The position numbers were made by a program, and so were the translations under genes. A stretch of DNA of 64,000 bases from Tanypteryx hageni (taxonomy: Eukaryota > Arthropoda > Insecta > Odonata > Petaluridae): the NCBI GenBank assembly GCA_028673005.1, contig CM054116.1, positions 71,747,315 to 71,811,314 on the forward strand, in the 5' to 3' direction. Under the pieces are notes generated by a model. It worked only from the letters and a program-made list of their open reading frames with translations. It was not told the DNA's origin and did not search any database. Shown here in pieces: positions 45,907 to 58,330 of this stretch. Position 1 is the first letter of the stretch; the number at the start of each line of letters is the position of its first letter.

Positions 45907-48212
45907 CTGAATTGCATTGTAAAATCAAGTTTTGATATCATATCTGTCAATGTCAATATTTTAAAGAAATTTTTCTTTATTATAAGAATTGATTTAAGAA
46001 AACTAAATTTTATCAAACATTTATATTCCTGTTATCGTGTCCTTTAAAAGTTTTGAAAGCAAATAAATCTGATTGAATAAGATGAATATCATCTTTTATT
46101 AAAAAATTACTCTTTCCTTAAAATTATTAATAAAGAAGGCTGCATGGCTTTCGGTTTCACCCTGTTATTTGGCTGTTTTAAGATGACATTTTGCCAGCAT
46201 TGCAGTTGGCATCCTCAGGTCAGGTCATCTGACCTGAAGACGCCGACTGCAACACTGGCAAAACGTCTTAAAACAGCCGAACAATGCGGTGAAACCAAAA
46301 GCAATGCAGCCTATAGCAGAACACTGCTAAGCCTTTGCACCAGACTTTTAACAAAGAAATCTCATTTAATTCAATGAATCATAATCTTATGGTAAAAGCA
46401 AATTATAATATTTAAAATCTGTAAATTTGAATTTTTTTGTAAAATGACAGACTTTCAAAATAAAATAGATAGTGCAAGTTATATTTGCTTATTTCTGTGA
46501 AAATTTTTATGCTCAATTATAATTCATCTTCATTCTAAAGATTGAATAAATTTGAAGGAGAAATTTACCCAACAGTGACATCAAAGATGTTGCTCCCAAC
46601 TGAAGATGAGACAGCCATATCCCCAAAACCTTTGCGTGCCACTATGACACTGGTAATAAGGTCAGGGATGGAAGTACCAGCTGCCAAGAAGGTAAGGCCC
46701 ATTACCTAAAATAAAGGTAACCATTTAGATTCTCCATGTAAGGGTTGCATTAAAAATAAAAATTTCATTAACCTTGAAAACTTTAAAAATTATTTTGAAT
46801 TTTTATGCATTTCTCAAAGGAAATATTATAATAGCAATTGTACAAAAATACTTTTCATAATTTCGTAATTGTCTGTGAGTTTTTAAAATAAAATATTACA
46901 TGGAAAATTGACTTTGTATAAAGTTGAGAACAAGAATAAAAGTTTTTTATAGCTAATCTTGGGGTTGAAATGAAAAATTAAACTGTCAATCAGCAATTTG
47001 TAAGATTTCAATTTGCTATAAAAAATTATGTCCATTAGCTTTAGTTTATTATTTATTATCAATAAATTTTACAGCCATAGATTTTATTTTTTCACTGCAA
47101 TGAATTTACTTTCAGTTATTTTCTAAAAATTAAGGAAAATATTTGTAAGTTGACTTGTATTTGGATGGATACGGCGCTTTCATGTTAAATAGAATTATTT
47201 CTGATTCTGTGTTCATTTATTCTAGATGAGATATTAATGGTTGCTGTTATCCTTTATTCCACTTAATTTTTATCATGTTTTATTAGCATTTTAAAAAGAT
47301 AAATCTAAAATGTTTTAATAAAATAAAATTTACCATTATCTTTACAAACATTACGTAAATATTTATAAGTGATTTTATTTAATATGCTCTTCATACCACT
47401 GGATACACTAAAACTCAAGCAGATATGAAAATAATTTGATATCACACAGCATTGCTACTTTAGCACGTATTATTTAAAAGCAAATTTTTAGATGTTGTAG
47501 AAATAATGGACAATACTTACTTAACAAAAAATCAACAGTTTTATTAATATAATTATTTAATTATATTTTGGAGTATTTTAATTGATGTTCAATGACATGA
47601 ACCATTATAAGTGTAGCACTCTTAATAATTAAAGCGTAATGAATCTAATGCAAAATTTAAATTAGAATTTTTGTTGAGAAATGAATCTATAATTTTGAAA
47701 GCAATATGCTTTACCATTCTCACTGTTTGTCATAAGAATTCGACAGAAAATCTATGAGCACCGTAATAGTATACTACCCACTGTACTTACTAGTAACCGT
47801 AGTTGCATAAACTCCAGGGGATCTCGTTCGATGAGAGAGCATTTTCCCAATTTTCCGTCTCATGTTTCGGAGGAAGAAAAATACTGATCCATGGGACCCT
47901 CCCAAGAAATATGAAAATGTACCTACTCATTTTCGTTGAATTTTGTATATTACGTACATATTTAAGCCATAAAGTAAAGAATGTATTTTCGAGCCAAATA
48001 AGTCATTAAAGGAAATTTAGAGGAAGAAATTATATAGATGGCACTGTGTTTGATTTTACCGAATTGTTCGCGATTAGCATAAGTTTCAATCTCTGTCTTC
48101 AAATATTGAAGGGCAAACGGATTCGGTGATACATTTTCGGATGTTTTATGTAACATTATAGAATTCTTTTTTGCAGATTCAAAAGAAGATAAATTCTTTC
48201 TCTTTAGATATA

Positions 48213-48269
<57 letters not shown>

Positions 48270-49566
48270 GTATATTTCGCAGTGTGTTGGTTGATATATA
48301 GAGGAAAGAGAAGCAAAATATATTATTTTACTCAAGCATAAATTGTGTAAGAGGGCTTTCTTACTGATATTGGAAGTTTAAATCATCTACATCAAGGGAA
48401 AATTAATCGCAGAATTGCTGTGAATACATATATCTTAATCTTTTTTCTTTCTTTTATTTTCCCCTTTGTTTCTTTCTCCACTTAATTTTAAAGACTTCAT
48501 TGACTTTATGTTTGTCTTATTAATTGTTTGGTTTCATCAATATTGATTGCTATTTTGTTTGTTTTGTTACTTGTTACGTTTGGTTTGATTAATATTATTC
48601 TTATTTTGTTAAAAATCAAATGTAATAGTCCCAACGATGGCTGTTATTAGACAATATTCAAATAAATAAATTTGTTGAGATTTATTGTAAAAGCATCGGA
48701 ATTAATCGACAAATCAAAGCTTCAGTGTGTTTAGAATGTGTTCCATGATGTCGACTTACCTCCGGCGGTATAGATACAGAATCGCCGGCGACGTCCGCCC
48801 ACCAAACCATTAAGTATGAGTAGGCGGCTATCCAGACTATACTCCCGATGAAGGTTACCGGGAAAAATTTCTTGCCTGCAGAGATGAACATATTTTTAAA
48901 AATTACAAAACGCAATAATCAAAATCATGAATAAGGGAAGTGACTGAAAATTAAAGAGGCTAATGGCACGTGCAAGAATTTCTCACACAAATATAATCAC
49001 TAGCTAGCAGTCATCGCTAAAATTTCATATACTTAGGTCATAAATTTGTAAAAGTTATATCATTCGAAGAACAGTGGATTTATCAATCATTTCTCTATGA
49101 CTTACTGATATTTCTTTCTGTGGCAACCTATTAAATGACTATAAACACAAAATCGAATCAAAGATTCGGTGAATTCGCAAGAATTTCCCAAATTCACTTT
49201 TTAAAATTCAAGCTTAAATTAAGGGCAATCGATTCCGTACGGAATGCGAAAAATGACACCGAACTGGATGGAATGACATTTTATTTGATAATTTTTAACT
49301 CCCGGGAAAAATAAACGTTCATGCGACATAGAATACTAGAAAATTTGATCGAATGAAGCTTTAGAATAAATATCTTTTTACGCACCTCTTGGGGTTCGCG
49401 TGTCCGGAAGAGTGAGCCACAGAGGGAACACGATGGGAGCCACAAGGACGTAGGTAACCCTCTTCCGAGTCGAATCTGGCCAGGACATGTCCAGCGCCTC
49501 TGGTTCTTCCTCCTCCGCACCGTCTCCGTCCGGATCTACATCTCCGGCCTCCGGATCGACGACGCC
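45666..49566 (-). CDS. Nckx30C: K+-dependent Na+/Ca2+ exchanger (SLC24/NCKX, Nckx30C-like), C-terminal exons
   Basis: NCKX proteins sit in the plasma membrane and expel Ca2+ and K+ in exchange for Na+, notably in photoreceptors and neurons. Four exons join in phase: 49386-49566, 48760-48875, 46569-46705 and 45666-45906, about 224 residues. They cover the end of the acidic cytosolic loop ([19 protein letters not shown]), transmembrane segments starting [17 protein letters not shown] and [19 protein letters not shown], and the alpha-2 repeat ([21 protein letters not shown], then SSVGSNIFD). Both ion-binding Asp residues, equivalent to D548 and D575 of human NCKX2, are present. The end is [15 protein letters not shown] to YEVITCPV. 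The N-terminal half with the alpha-1 repeat was not found. Confidence 0.93.
46138..46311. mobile_element. Hairpin element with an inverted pair of hammerhead-like motifs
   Basis: It lies in the last exchanger intron. Arms are inverted around TCAGGTCATCTGACCTGA and end GGCTGCAT/ATGCAGCC. Each arm reads CTGANGA, one base, GCC, an ACTGCAA-containing loop, GGC, AAAA, then (C/T)GTC: plus strand 46234-46267 and minus strand 46185-46218. In both the expected G12 is A, so activity is unlikely. Such head-to-tail or inverted hammerhead termini are known from Penelope-like elements. Confidence 0.6.
46569..46705 (-). CDS. Nckx30C: NCKX exon: alpha-2 ion-binding repeat
   Basis: The acceptor is TTTATTTTAG and the donor is GTTGG/GTAAAT. 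It encodes [19 protein letters not shown] through [11 protein letters not shown], with both conserved Asp residues that coordinate Ca2+/K+. Confidence 0.93.
46712..48755. other. Exchanger intron, AT-rich
   Basis: Contains the TA microsatellite at 48214-48266; no other feature was recognised. Confidence 0.6.
48214..48266. repeat. (TA)n microsatellite, about 53 bp
   Basis: An uninterrupted TA run in the exchanger intron. Confidence 0.95.
48760..48875 (-). CDS. Nckx30C: NCKX exon: transmembrane segment before the alpha-2 repeat
   Basis: The acceptor is CATCTCTGCAG and the donor is CCGGAG/GTAAGT. It encodes [31 protein letters not shown] and SVSIPPE. Confidence 0.92.
49386..49566 (-). CDS. Nckx30C: NCKX exon: cytosolic loop end and transmembrane segment
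   Basis: The acceptor is CATACCACAG before GGCGTC and the donor is AGAG/GTGCGT. It holds 60 codons plus one base. An acidic stretch is followed by [17 protein letters not shown] and [12 protein letters not shown], a signature of the NCKX2/Nckx30C branch. Confidence 0.9.
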
Positions 49567-49843
49567 CTGTGGTATGCAGGAGAAGTTGTGAACAAGAGTG
49601 CGGAGATAAAGAGAAAGAGAGAGTGCTGGAATATTTGCGTATCGCAAAAACCATAAACGCAGCCAAAGAAGATGGACGCGGAGTAAAATTAAAGGTAACA
49701 GGAAGGAAATTATTTTTCTTTATATTATCATTGCGTTTGGTTATATATCACTCTAAAATCCGACGAAAATGGACGATTGTCAATATTTTAAAGTTAAAAA
49801 GAACCGTTCTACATGTTTGCTTGAGCAGTATACCTATATACAG

Positions 49844-50600
49844 GGAGTTCCTAAATTATACCGACAAAATGATATGGATTGCACGCCGGCATGCCCTATG
49901 TGCGAAATCGGTCCCAGTGTCCGGAGCAGTTTCCTGTTCAAGCTACGAGGTGGGAATTATAGTACCTAAGCGCCCGGTGTTAAGGCTATACTTGTACTTT
50001 GCACGCCACCTGTGATGCGCTGACTCGGTGCAAGGTAAAATGTTTTGCTCCCTCTGTTTACATAGTATCGCTTGCAGGCACGAGTGTACGGATTGCGGAT
50101 GGTGTATTCGGTGGCACGTGTGTTTGCCGAGTTAGAAGAAAATAAATTGAAACTTCGGGACGTAACAGCATGTTTTATTAATTTACAATTACCGTATTGA
50201 GTAGGGGACAAGATTCATTAAAGGATGAGGTCTAAATGGCGGCCTCAAATCTGCAAACACAACATGCATCATTTGAATAATAATTGCCTCGTTTGTTCGA
50301 AAATTCCCGCCGTGTTGCGGATTGAATCACAACCAGCCTGGGTGCAAGGGAATAGGTCCGCCTCTTGACCGACAGCATTTTCATATACGAGGCCCTTGAT
50401 GTGACCCCAATCAAAAATATCCAAAGGATTGAGATCCGGGGAGCGAGCTGCCTAATACCGGGCGCTTAGATACGAGATTTCTCACCTCGTAGCTCGAACG
50501 GGGAACTGCTTCGGACACTGGAACCGGATGTTTTGCACGTCGGGCATGCCGTCCTACAACCCCTATCATTTTGTCGTTATAATTTAGGAACACCCTGTGT
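49844..50600 (-). mobile_element. Mariner-like element, internally deleted, with long inverted ends
   Basis: The left end is ACAGGGAGTTCCTAAATTAT and the reverse-complemented right end is ACAGGGTGTTCCTAAATTAT. The inverted similarity continues for about 150 bp (GGCATGCCC, CAGTGTCCG, GCTACGAGGTG, TAAGCGCCCGGT). Between the arms is a transposase relic (50200-50460). It lies upstream of the exchanger exon at 49386, probably in an intron. Confidence 0.75.
50200..50460 (-). pseudogene. Mariner-like transposase C-terminal relic
   Basis: The minus strand reads ARSPDLNPLDIFDWGHIKGL, with the last catalytic Asp in SPDLNPLD, then VYENAVGQEADLF, IRNTAGIFEQTRQ, a stop, CMLCLQI, a stop and GRHLDLIL. This matches the end of Tc1/mariner transposases (SPDLNPLDFFLWG ... 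GIFERVR ... GGRHFEHL). Earlier domains are absent. Confidence 0.72.
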
Positions 50601-51329
50601 AAAGACTAGATAACTACATTGAACGGCAAGATTTTAATTCTGTAATGCATATCCATGAAAAGAGCCAAGGATAAAATATCTAGATTCGTAACGTCAGTAA
50701 GTAAAATAAATTATAAAAGTGTAATACTAATATTGGCTCGGGCACTTTCTTACCGCATGCGTTATTTCCATGTGATCATATTATCATACACACAATTATG
50801 GGGAATTGATTCACATTTGTTTGAGCACTGAATTTACAAGCCCTCTATTTACTTTCTATTATGCGCTATTTATTTTGGTTCCACTACATTTAAATCGGCA
50901 TTCTAATGTAGTAACTGTTTTTTATGCCCCAATAACTTTACAATTTCTCGGCTAAGAATTCAAATACACCTCTATCAACATCTGAATAGCAAAATAAATG
51001 ATCGAGCGTCGCATAAAAACGACCGTTTTTCAATGCCAAATTTAATAAGTAATAAGAGGCTTAATCCCTGGTTCTATCAAGGGCGTAATATAAAATATTC
51101 ATGAGTTAGAAAGGCAAGAGAAATCCGGACGAAAGAGAATCGATTTCCCCAAAAATTTATTTAAAATATTCACACGTTCCAAGGTCTCCTGACGGACGAG
51201 ACCAAAACAATCCCTATAAAAAACCCCTTGATGGATGATTATCTGGACAGATTCCTTTAAAAAAGCTACGGCTCTAATGCGCTGTAAAACCACCACTAAC
51301 CGCGCTGACCTTTCCTCATTCGGACTGAT

Positions 51330-51960
51330 CGATGTGGTGTGCACGCGCCCGGAGGGTTAACGTCCCGATCAGCTCTCATGCGAGGCGCCAAACTTCTACC
51401 CTCTCTCCCTCATCCCTCACACCCCACCTCAACCACTCTCCTCTGCGAACGTCGAGGAGAAGAGTTGCGGGAATCTTCTCTTCGGAACGGAGCGAGGGAA
51501 GCGAGAAGGGATATGTTCGGGATTGGAGAGGTGGGGATGTTGGGGGGAGTGCGCGAGAATGGAAGTCGGGGGGCGAGAAAGCAAGGGTGACATGCGACGA
51601 GAGTGTCTCTCATGTCCTGCGTCCTCTACTCGCCCATCCCATCCCGGCGATGCACGTTCATTGCCACCCCACACCTTTGCATTACGGCGAACCGTTATGC
51701 TTTATCACTTTCCTCTTCCATCACGCGATGCAAACGCTCCCGGAACAAGTGCGCCGACCCTGTCGCGTGCCTGGTTCCCTTTCTCTCTCCTCCTTTACCT
51801 CTCTCCTCTTCTCCTACCATTACCTTTTTACCTCCGATCCCACCCGGATTCCTCTTCTCTCTCTCTCTGAATGGTGGGGCATGGGGCGTGGAAAGAAAAG
51901 GAAAGATAATACGAACGGGCAGCCACGCATTGAGGTTGGAGGCAAATCTCTGATCAAACA
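51330..51960. other. GC- and CpG-rich block
   Basis: Composition jumps relative to AT-rich flanks, and frames stay open on both strands over the same bases, including one of 233 codons. No translation carries a family motif, so I do not call a gene. It could be a CpG-rich regulatory or 5' exon region of the exchanger. Confidence 0.35.
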
Positions 51961-52273
51961 TCTCCTGCAGGAATCGCTAAAAAGCCGGTTCGTTAATGGT
52001 CAGTTGTTAAGACCCAAGGTCGTTTGGCCGTGACCGAGGCCTCTATGGGTTGCTAACCTCCTGGCTTAAACACTCCGTCAAGGTTCGAATGGTTTTTGCG
52101 ATAAAAGGGAATTTTTATTTTTCCTCCTATGGTTCGGAAACTGAAGTTATAAATTTGAAAATTTTACTCCTTTGATTAAAATTTGGGCTCAACTTTTAAT
52201 ATATATTCCAAAAATTATACTAACAATAAAGAAACGAGAAGTGGTAAGCAAAAACGCCTGGATATTGATTATT

Positions 52274-52759
52274 TATCGTATTTTCCCGATTATAAAGCGA
52301 TGTTTTTCTAAAATGTAAGCCGAAAAATTAATACTCGCCTTATAATCGCAACCAAAGATATCTTCTATTCCTCCTCGCCCTCTATACCCCACTAAAGTTT
52401 AGTCTTCTATGTTCCATAGTCTATTCCACCCTTAGAAGAAGAAGCTCATGGCGTGCGCAGCTGCTAAATTTCTCCAGCATTAGAACCAGCGCTTATATCT
52501 TCGTCCCGTATTAAACGTTTTAAGAAATAAAACTAATAATTTAATGTAGATCACTGGGAGCCCATAAATGTACGTTTTATTGTAATTATTAGTCATCTTA
52601 TCGCATAATAATATTTGCACTGGAAGTTTAGTGTAACCGATCAAGTATTTCTAAATAAAAATTTAGTATCAATACCCAGAAATATTTTCTTTCGCTTGTC
52701 TTTTGAAATACGTGCTCGCTTTATAATCGAAGTCGCCCTTTAACGTGGCAAATACAATA
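52274..52759. mobile_element. MITE with TATCGTATTT-type inverted ends
   Basis: The left end is TATCGTATTTTCCCGATTAT and the reverse-complemented right end starts TATTGTATTTGCCACG, then CGATTATAAAGCGA. It resembles the ends at 2733 and 34424 in style. No coding capacity. Confidence 0.55.
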
Positions 52760-52764
52760 TTTAT

Positions 52765-54885
52765 TATTACCATATATTAATTTTCGATGCTGATAATATC
52801 TTGAAAACAACAATATCCACCGGTAGAAATTCCACGAAAAGTACATTAAGGTCTCGCAGAGTCACGATGGTAATTACAGTTACGTTCGCAATTTTCATGA
52901 AGTTGCACCGTGATGAACAGCCGGTGAGTTTTCAAAAGCTGGAAAAACGAATATTCGACACCATTTTCACGCGCTCGCTTTTACCGTACAAACAATAACC
53001 CTGCGGAAAATTCTCGTGAACTAGCGAGAAATCCGAATGCAATATGAAAAATTAGCCGAGAGCGATTTTTTAGGATTCTGTTTGGGCCCAAAGGTGGAAG
53101 TAAACCTCCCGTGTGTATACATGTCATTTGCTCTCTGTTCCCATTTCGATGTCGAAATCGCGCGCAAATATAAAAAAATAAGAAGTCAATATTCCGGAGA
53201 GCTGCAAGATAGTCGGCGTTCGGAATGTTGACTCGAGAGTCGACTCTGTAGGAGAACTCGAATCTCCGCGCCCAACTGTTATTTTCTCTTTTACGGATTG
53301 GAGTGATGTTAGCTGGAGGTGAGATAACAGAGGCTTTCGTGCAGCACGCCAGGTCGTTGAGAGGGCGCTGCAGAGAGAGAGAGACAGAGAGAGTTATAAT
53401 CAAATGAAAGGCTACGTGGAAGGGAATGCGAGAGGAAAGGAAGGAAGAGGGCGAGAGACGGTTAAAGTGAGAAGGAGGGGGAGTCAAAAGGGCGGAATCG
53501 TGTGCCGTTGGGTCATCTTCTTTCGACCTTGGAAGGTGACCTCATGGTTCTCACATCCAAACGCACACGCCTCGAGTAACGCTCACGCAGGTTACGTCCG
53601 TTAACGACTCGACCGGAAGGCGCTTGCCATTGCTTTCCGTAGAAACGGAGCTTCTCCGGAAATTTCAAAATTGAGTAACATGCAATGATGGAATTTTTTG
53701 TGCTGAGTTTAGAAGTTAGATGAAGGTGATGTCCAACATCGTGATCCAAGTACTGACAGTTTGAGTGTTTGAGTGAATGGCGATAAGGATTCCTCAAGCA
53801 TCCAGCATTCAAAAATGTATTCTCATCTTCAGAGTTTTGTATCATAAGAGATTTTATTTGCTGAGAATTTGCGACGTAAAATGTAAATTTATCGGTTATA
53901 AAATAATTTCTTATCTCTAGATATACGAAGAATTTTGGATTAGTTTAGGGAATATCGTATTGAAATAAAAATTCTGCGATTACTTAAGGGACAAAAAAAA
54001 TGAGAGCTGAATTTAAATGAATACCAGTAAAAATAAATTGGCATCGATCGAATTATATTATATTGTTAAATAAGCAATTACTATGCAAATTAATCGATAA
54101 AGAAATTGTAAGGGATTGTTATAGAAGACAAAAACATTGATGGAAACAAATTTAAAATGGAATTGCAAAAATATAGTTCCTGAATGGTAGAGGAATAACT
54201 GTATTAAGTGAAGTTCATATTAATTATCATCTTTACACAGGATGAGCAACATTAGTTTTTAACTTGACCAATTGGAATAAAACAAAGTTCATTATAATTA
54301 ATGATTGGTTTAACTATCGAAAACTTTGATTAAAATTATTTAATATGACTTAATACAATGTGTTAATTATTTTATACCAATGATTCAAATATATTATACT
54401 TTATTAGTTTAAGTAATAAATGAGGACAATAATGATATGCGATAAATCTTATTTTTTATTTCGTACATGGCTTTTATTGAACGGAAATATTTATGTTATA
54501 GGAGATCATGTTGAAAAAACAGGATCTTTTTTTAAAATTATCAATTTAATCCTTCGAAAAAAATCTAACTAGTTTCTAAAGTTAAAAATGATAGAAGTAA
54601 AGATAAATTTATGCTTAGATATGTCATGAATATTTTGATAAACGAAATTTAAAATGTCTTTATCAAAGACGAATAGAATATATAATCAAGATATTTATCT
54701 TCAATCAGATAAGATGGAAATTAGTTACAAAGTCAATAACGAAATATTCTCAATTTTTAATTAATAACTAATAAGGTTGTCTACAGCATGATATTAATCA
54801 CAATGTCAGTGAAAATGTGAAACGACTTTATTTATTATTCTTATTAAATTATTAATTATTTTTTTATTTTAAAAATTATTTAGCT
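52765..54885. other. Unassigned DNA upstream of the last exchanger exons
   Basis: 53250-53620 is GC-richer with a short GAGA run. A 168-codon minus-strand frame (52981-53487) has no recognisable domain. The rest is AT-rich. Confidence 0.3.
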
Positions 54886-54887
54886 CT

Positions 54888-55035
54888 TAAAAAGCGCATC
54901 TATGACCTTTAAAAAAAACTTTTAACAGTAACAAAGACAATCACATACATCCATGCCCAAAGCAGAATTCGAACCCTAGACCATTTGATTGAGAGACAGA
55001 CACGCCAGCCACCCCTCTACCAAGGCCAGTTTTCA
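54888..55035 (-). mobile_element. tRNA-derived SINE copy 1
   Basis: The minus strand has A-box-like TTGGTAGAGGGGTGG and B box GGTTCGAATTC, then a body ending TTTTTAAGAGCTAAATAA. Confidence 0.55.
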
Positions 55036-55348
55036 GATGAATTAAAACAAAAATATCCATAATATAAAGTCAAATAGCACACATGATTTTCTAGTAGGTT
55101 TAGTACACAGGATTATATAAAATCGAGTTATTTTGTAACCGTGAATATCCTCTAAATGTTTATTGTGTATCATAAATGAGATTTTAATGTAATACGACGA
55201 GTCCATCAGACTGAAAACATATATCTAGTTAATATAAGATTATAAGAATAAGAATATAAGAATTAGGCGCTGCTGACCTTTTCATTTCAGACGAGAAAAT
55301 TATCGTGGAAATCTTAAGATATTGTCCATAAAAACGTTGGCTGTTATC

Positions 55349-55440
55349 AGTGGCGTAGCTATGACGGTGCAAGGAACAGCTTTTCTGAGCGCAGCCAAGA
55401 AGGGGGCGCAGAATGAGCCATGTAGTCTTCTTTTCTCCGT
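55349..55440. mobile_element. hAT-like terminus fragment
   Basis: Starts CAGTGGCGTAGCTATGACGG, a common insect hAT end. The right end was not found. Confidence 0.35.
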
Positions 55441-55885
55441 TCATAATTAAGATGCTTTATACTCGAGGGATTAAACCGGTTCCGGTCATAAAAGTATAGT
55501 TGCACTAATGGCTTTTGTCAACATTCTTTATAAAAATAAATTTCTCTCTAGGGTAAATGATTTCAGTAGTTTCTCTTTAATTAAAATTAACTAATATTAG
55601 TAAGTTGTTATAATAATATAATAATAAAATATTGTATAACATGAGTTTTGAGTTGACTGTTTTGGATTTGAAATAATGCGTTTATAGGGATTGAAGAGCA
55701 AAGTAAAATGGTTTGAGTTCTTTTTCTTACGTAAGTGTTTCGTAATAAGAAATTCTATTTTTAGTTTACCAATATTTGAAAAGAGGAATCTAAGATGAAC
55801 CATATGTTATAAGTACGAGAAATTCCATAAACCTAAACTTAATGCGGTAAATATTTTTCACTGCTTAAACTATAGATATTTATTT

Positions 55886-56010
55886 TTTATTAGCTCTTCG
55901 AGCGCCGAAAAAGTTAGCAGCAGTAAAATAAAAAACCACGCGGCCCATTGCCTCAGACAGGATTTGAACATGCGACCTTAGTAATAGGAAGGAGACAGTC
56001 AATCCTTTAT
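55886..56010 (-). mobile_element. tRNA-derived SINE copy 2
   Basis: The minus strand has a B-box-like TGTTCAAATCCTG and a 3' end GCGCTCGAAGAGCTAATAA, matching the end of the copy at 54888-55035. Confidence 0.5.
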
Positions 56011-56329
56011 TAGTTTTAATTAAATTACATCCTTTATTTTCAAGCTACAACTCAAATTTAGATCAAGACTCCCTTAAGGTTTTCGTTTCAGCTGCACTTG
56101 AACTACCAAAACTGACAGAAAATCAATTAAGCGGTGACACGCCCATTGTATGGGTGACTAAAGAACACACAAGCTTCAGCCCTGCAACCACATCACGAAG
56201 GAGAAGCATCCAAAACGTGTCCAGATAACGAGATCGGTAGGTGAATTAATTCCTCTTGTTCGCAAGACGAGAGGAGCGCAAAGTTTCCATTCTTGAGGTC
56301 AGCAATACTCCGGCACTTTAAGGCGAAGT

Positions 56330-57440
56330 GAGGGAAAGGAAGACAAGTTTAACCAAAGCGAGGCAACCAGTTTGCAGCGCTCGAGACACAAGATAAAGTA
56401 TAAAGCGTGCCGATGAAGTGAAGGAGCGAAGGAGGGATAAGTTAGGTATTCGACTCAGAGGGAGGGGGGAGGAAAATCTGTGTGAAACGCCTAGAAGCGG
56501 TAAGAGAGGACGTGGAGGAGACGGATCGGTCGTAAATAAATAAGAGAAGGTAGAAAGGAGTGTCAGAGAGCACAGGGAAGAGTCGAAGAGGGTGAAAACT
56601 AATGACAAAGAGTGGAAAGACACAGTAGCGAGTATAAATGAACAGTTTGGTTAGTGAAATGAAGTGGTAGGGGTTATGTAGGAGTTTGTAAGAGGATTAA
56701 AAATAGTTAAAAAAGGAGAAAGGCGTTTTAGAAGGTGAAAAATAGTAGGAGATGATTAACATAAAGAGTTGATGGTGGGAATGAATAGTTTGGGGCGGAA
56801 ACTGATATCACTGGAATGACGAATGGTAAAAAGACAGCGGAAAAGAACGGTGGGCGGTGGAAAGTAGTGCAGTAAAATCTCGATGATACAATATCAGTTA
56901 AAAGAGAATGTCCGTTTATAAGAAGCATAGTTCAGTTTTTTTACCGCGAAAACAGACGTAAATGTTGCTTATTGTGAGAGCCTCTTTATTACAAAGTATG
57001 AAAATTTCAGTCTTTTGAAGTTCGCACCTACTAACGAGGCTGTAATGTATTAGAGTATAGACGAGAGTAAAAGAAGGTGTAGAGCAGAAAAATAGAAAGT
57101 GCAGGGAAAGTTCGAAACGCAGATGACGGAAAAAGGAGTGGACGGAAAGGATCACGATAAATGTTGTGAAAGAGTAGGGGAATGCGACACGTTGAAACTC
57201 GATGCGGGGAAAAGCTGAATTTGGTAAGCGTGGGACAAATCGTTATGGCGAAAGAGAGGCGGAAAAGAGAGAGAAAGAGGATGAAGAAAAAGTTGAAAAG
57301 GAGGAGAGAGAAAAAAGAAGTGCGGAAGGAAATGTAGGGAAAGGGGTGAAAAGCGACCTTAAAATAGAGGGACGGAATTGAGTTGAGTGGAAGCGAGACT
57401 GTATAGAAGGGATCGAGGGTGAAGGGTAAGGGGAAAGGGT
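56330..57440. repeat. Purine-rich transition zone
   Basis: The plus strand is strongly G+A biased (GGAAAG, GAGGAG, GTGAAA words) without a strict period. It leads into the GA array. No gene seen. Confidence 0.6.
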
Positions 57441-58330
57441 AATGGAAGATAAGTTAAGGAAGAGAGAGAGAGAGACGCTTTGTGGGAGGGGTAGGTGGAA
57501 AAGGAAGATGGAGAGAAGTAAAAGGGTTGAGAAGATAGGAATAGAGAGAAGGGGAGTGAGAGAGAGTGAGAGAGAGAGAGTGAGAGAGAGAGTGAGAGAG
57601 AGAGTGAGAGAGAGAGTGAGAGAGAGAGGGAGAGAGATAGAGGAAGAGAGAGGGAGAGAGAAAAGGAGAGGAGGAGATAGAGAAACGGAAAGAGGGAGAG
57701 AGAGGAAAGAAGAGAGAGAGAGGAAAAAAGAGAGGGAGAGAGGGGGAGGGAGAAAGAGGGAGAGAGAGGGAGGGAGAAAGAGGGAGGGAGAGAGTGGGAG
57801 GGAGAGAGAGGGAGGGAGAGAGAGGGAGGGAGAGAGAGTGAGGGAGAGAGAGGGAGGGGGAGAGAGAGGGAGGGAGAGAGGGAAGAGAGAGAGAGGGATA
57901 GAGAAGGAGAGAGAGGTCGAGAGGGAGAGAGGAAAGGAAAGAGGAAGGGAGAGAGAGAGAGGGAGATAGAGGGAGAGAGAGAGACAGGTAGAGGGCGAGA
58001 GAAAGGGAAATAGAGAGAGAGATGGAAGGAAAAAGAGGAAGTCGAGCAAAGCATTCGATTAGTGAGAGGGGGAAGGGAAGTGAGGAGAAGATGGGCGTAG
58101 ATAGGGGTGTTTAAGAAAAGAAGTGTGAGGGACAATGGGGGAAGAGAGAGAATAAATGAGGATAGGAAGCAGGTTGAATAAGTGCTACTAGAAAAGAGAG
58201 GGGAAGGGAGAGGGAGAGAGTAGACATATATAAAATAGTGGAAAGAGCGTTGAGAGAATGGGGTTATGTAATAGAAAATTCGAGAGAGAGAGAAAGAGAG
58301 AGAGAGAGGCAAAAAGGAAAAAAAACAGCT
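57440..58330. repeat. GA microsatellite array
   Basis: Nearly pure purine on the plus strand. It includes a GTGAGAGAGAGA-type 14-bp tandem (57560-57625) and GAGGGAGAGA variants. Minus-strand frames of 268 and 317 codons across it are Ser/Leu/Pro low-complexity artefacts. Confidence 0.93.

Noticed and set aside
51332..52033. 233-codon plus-strand frame
   Set aside because: At least five other frames are open over the same GC-rich bases; no conserved motif; the ending runs into a featureless region.
52981..53487. 168-codon minus-strand frame
   Set aside because: No recognisable domain and no splice signals; composition follows the local GC-rich patch.
54950..55020. Functional tRNA gene on the minus strand
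   Set aside because: Only the boxes are conserved; stems do not close and the sequence continues as a SINE.
57243..58312. Minus-strand frames of 268 and 317 codons
   Set aside because: They translate a GA/CT microsatellite into Ser-Leu-Pro runs; a mirror frame exists on the plus strand.
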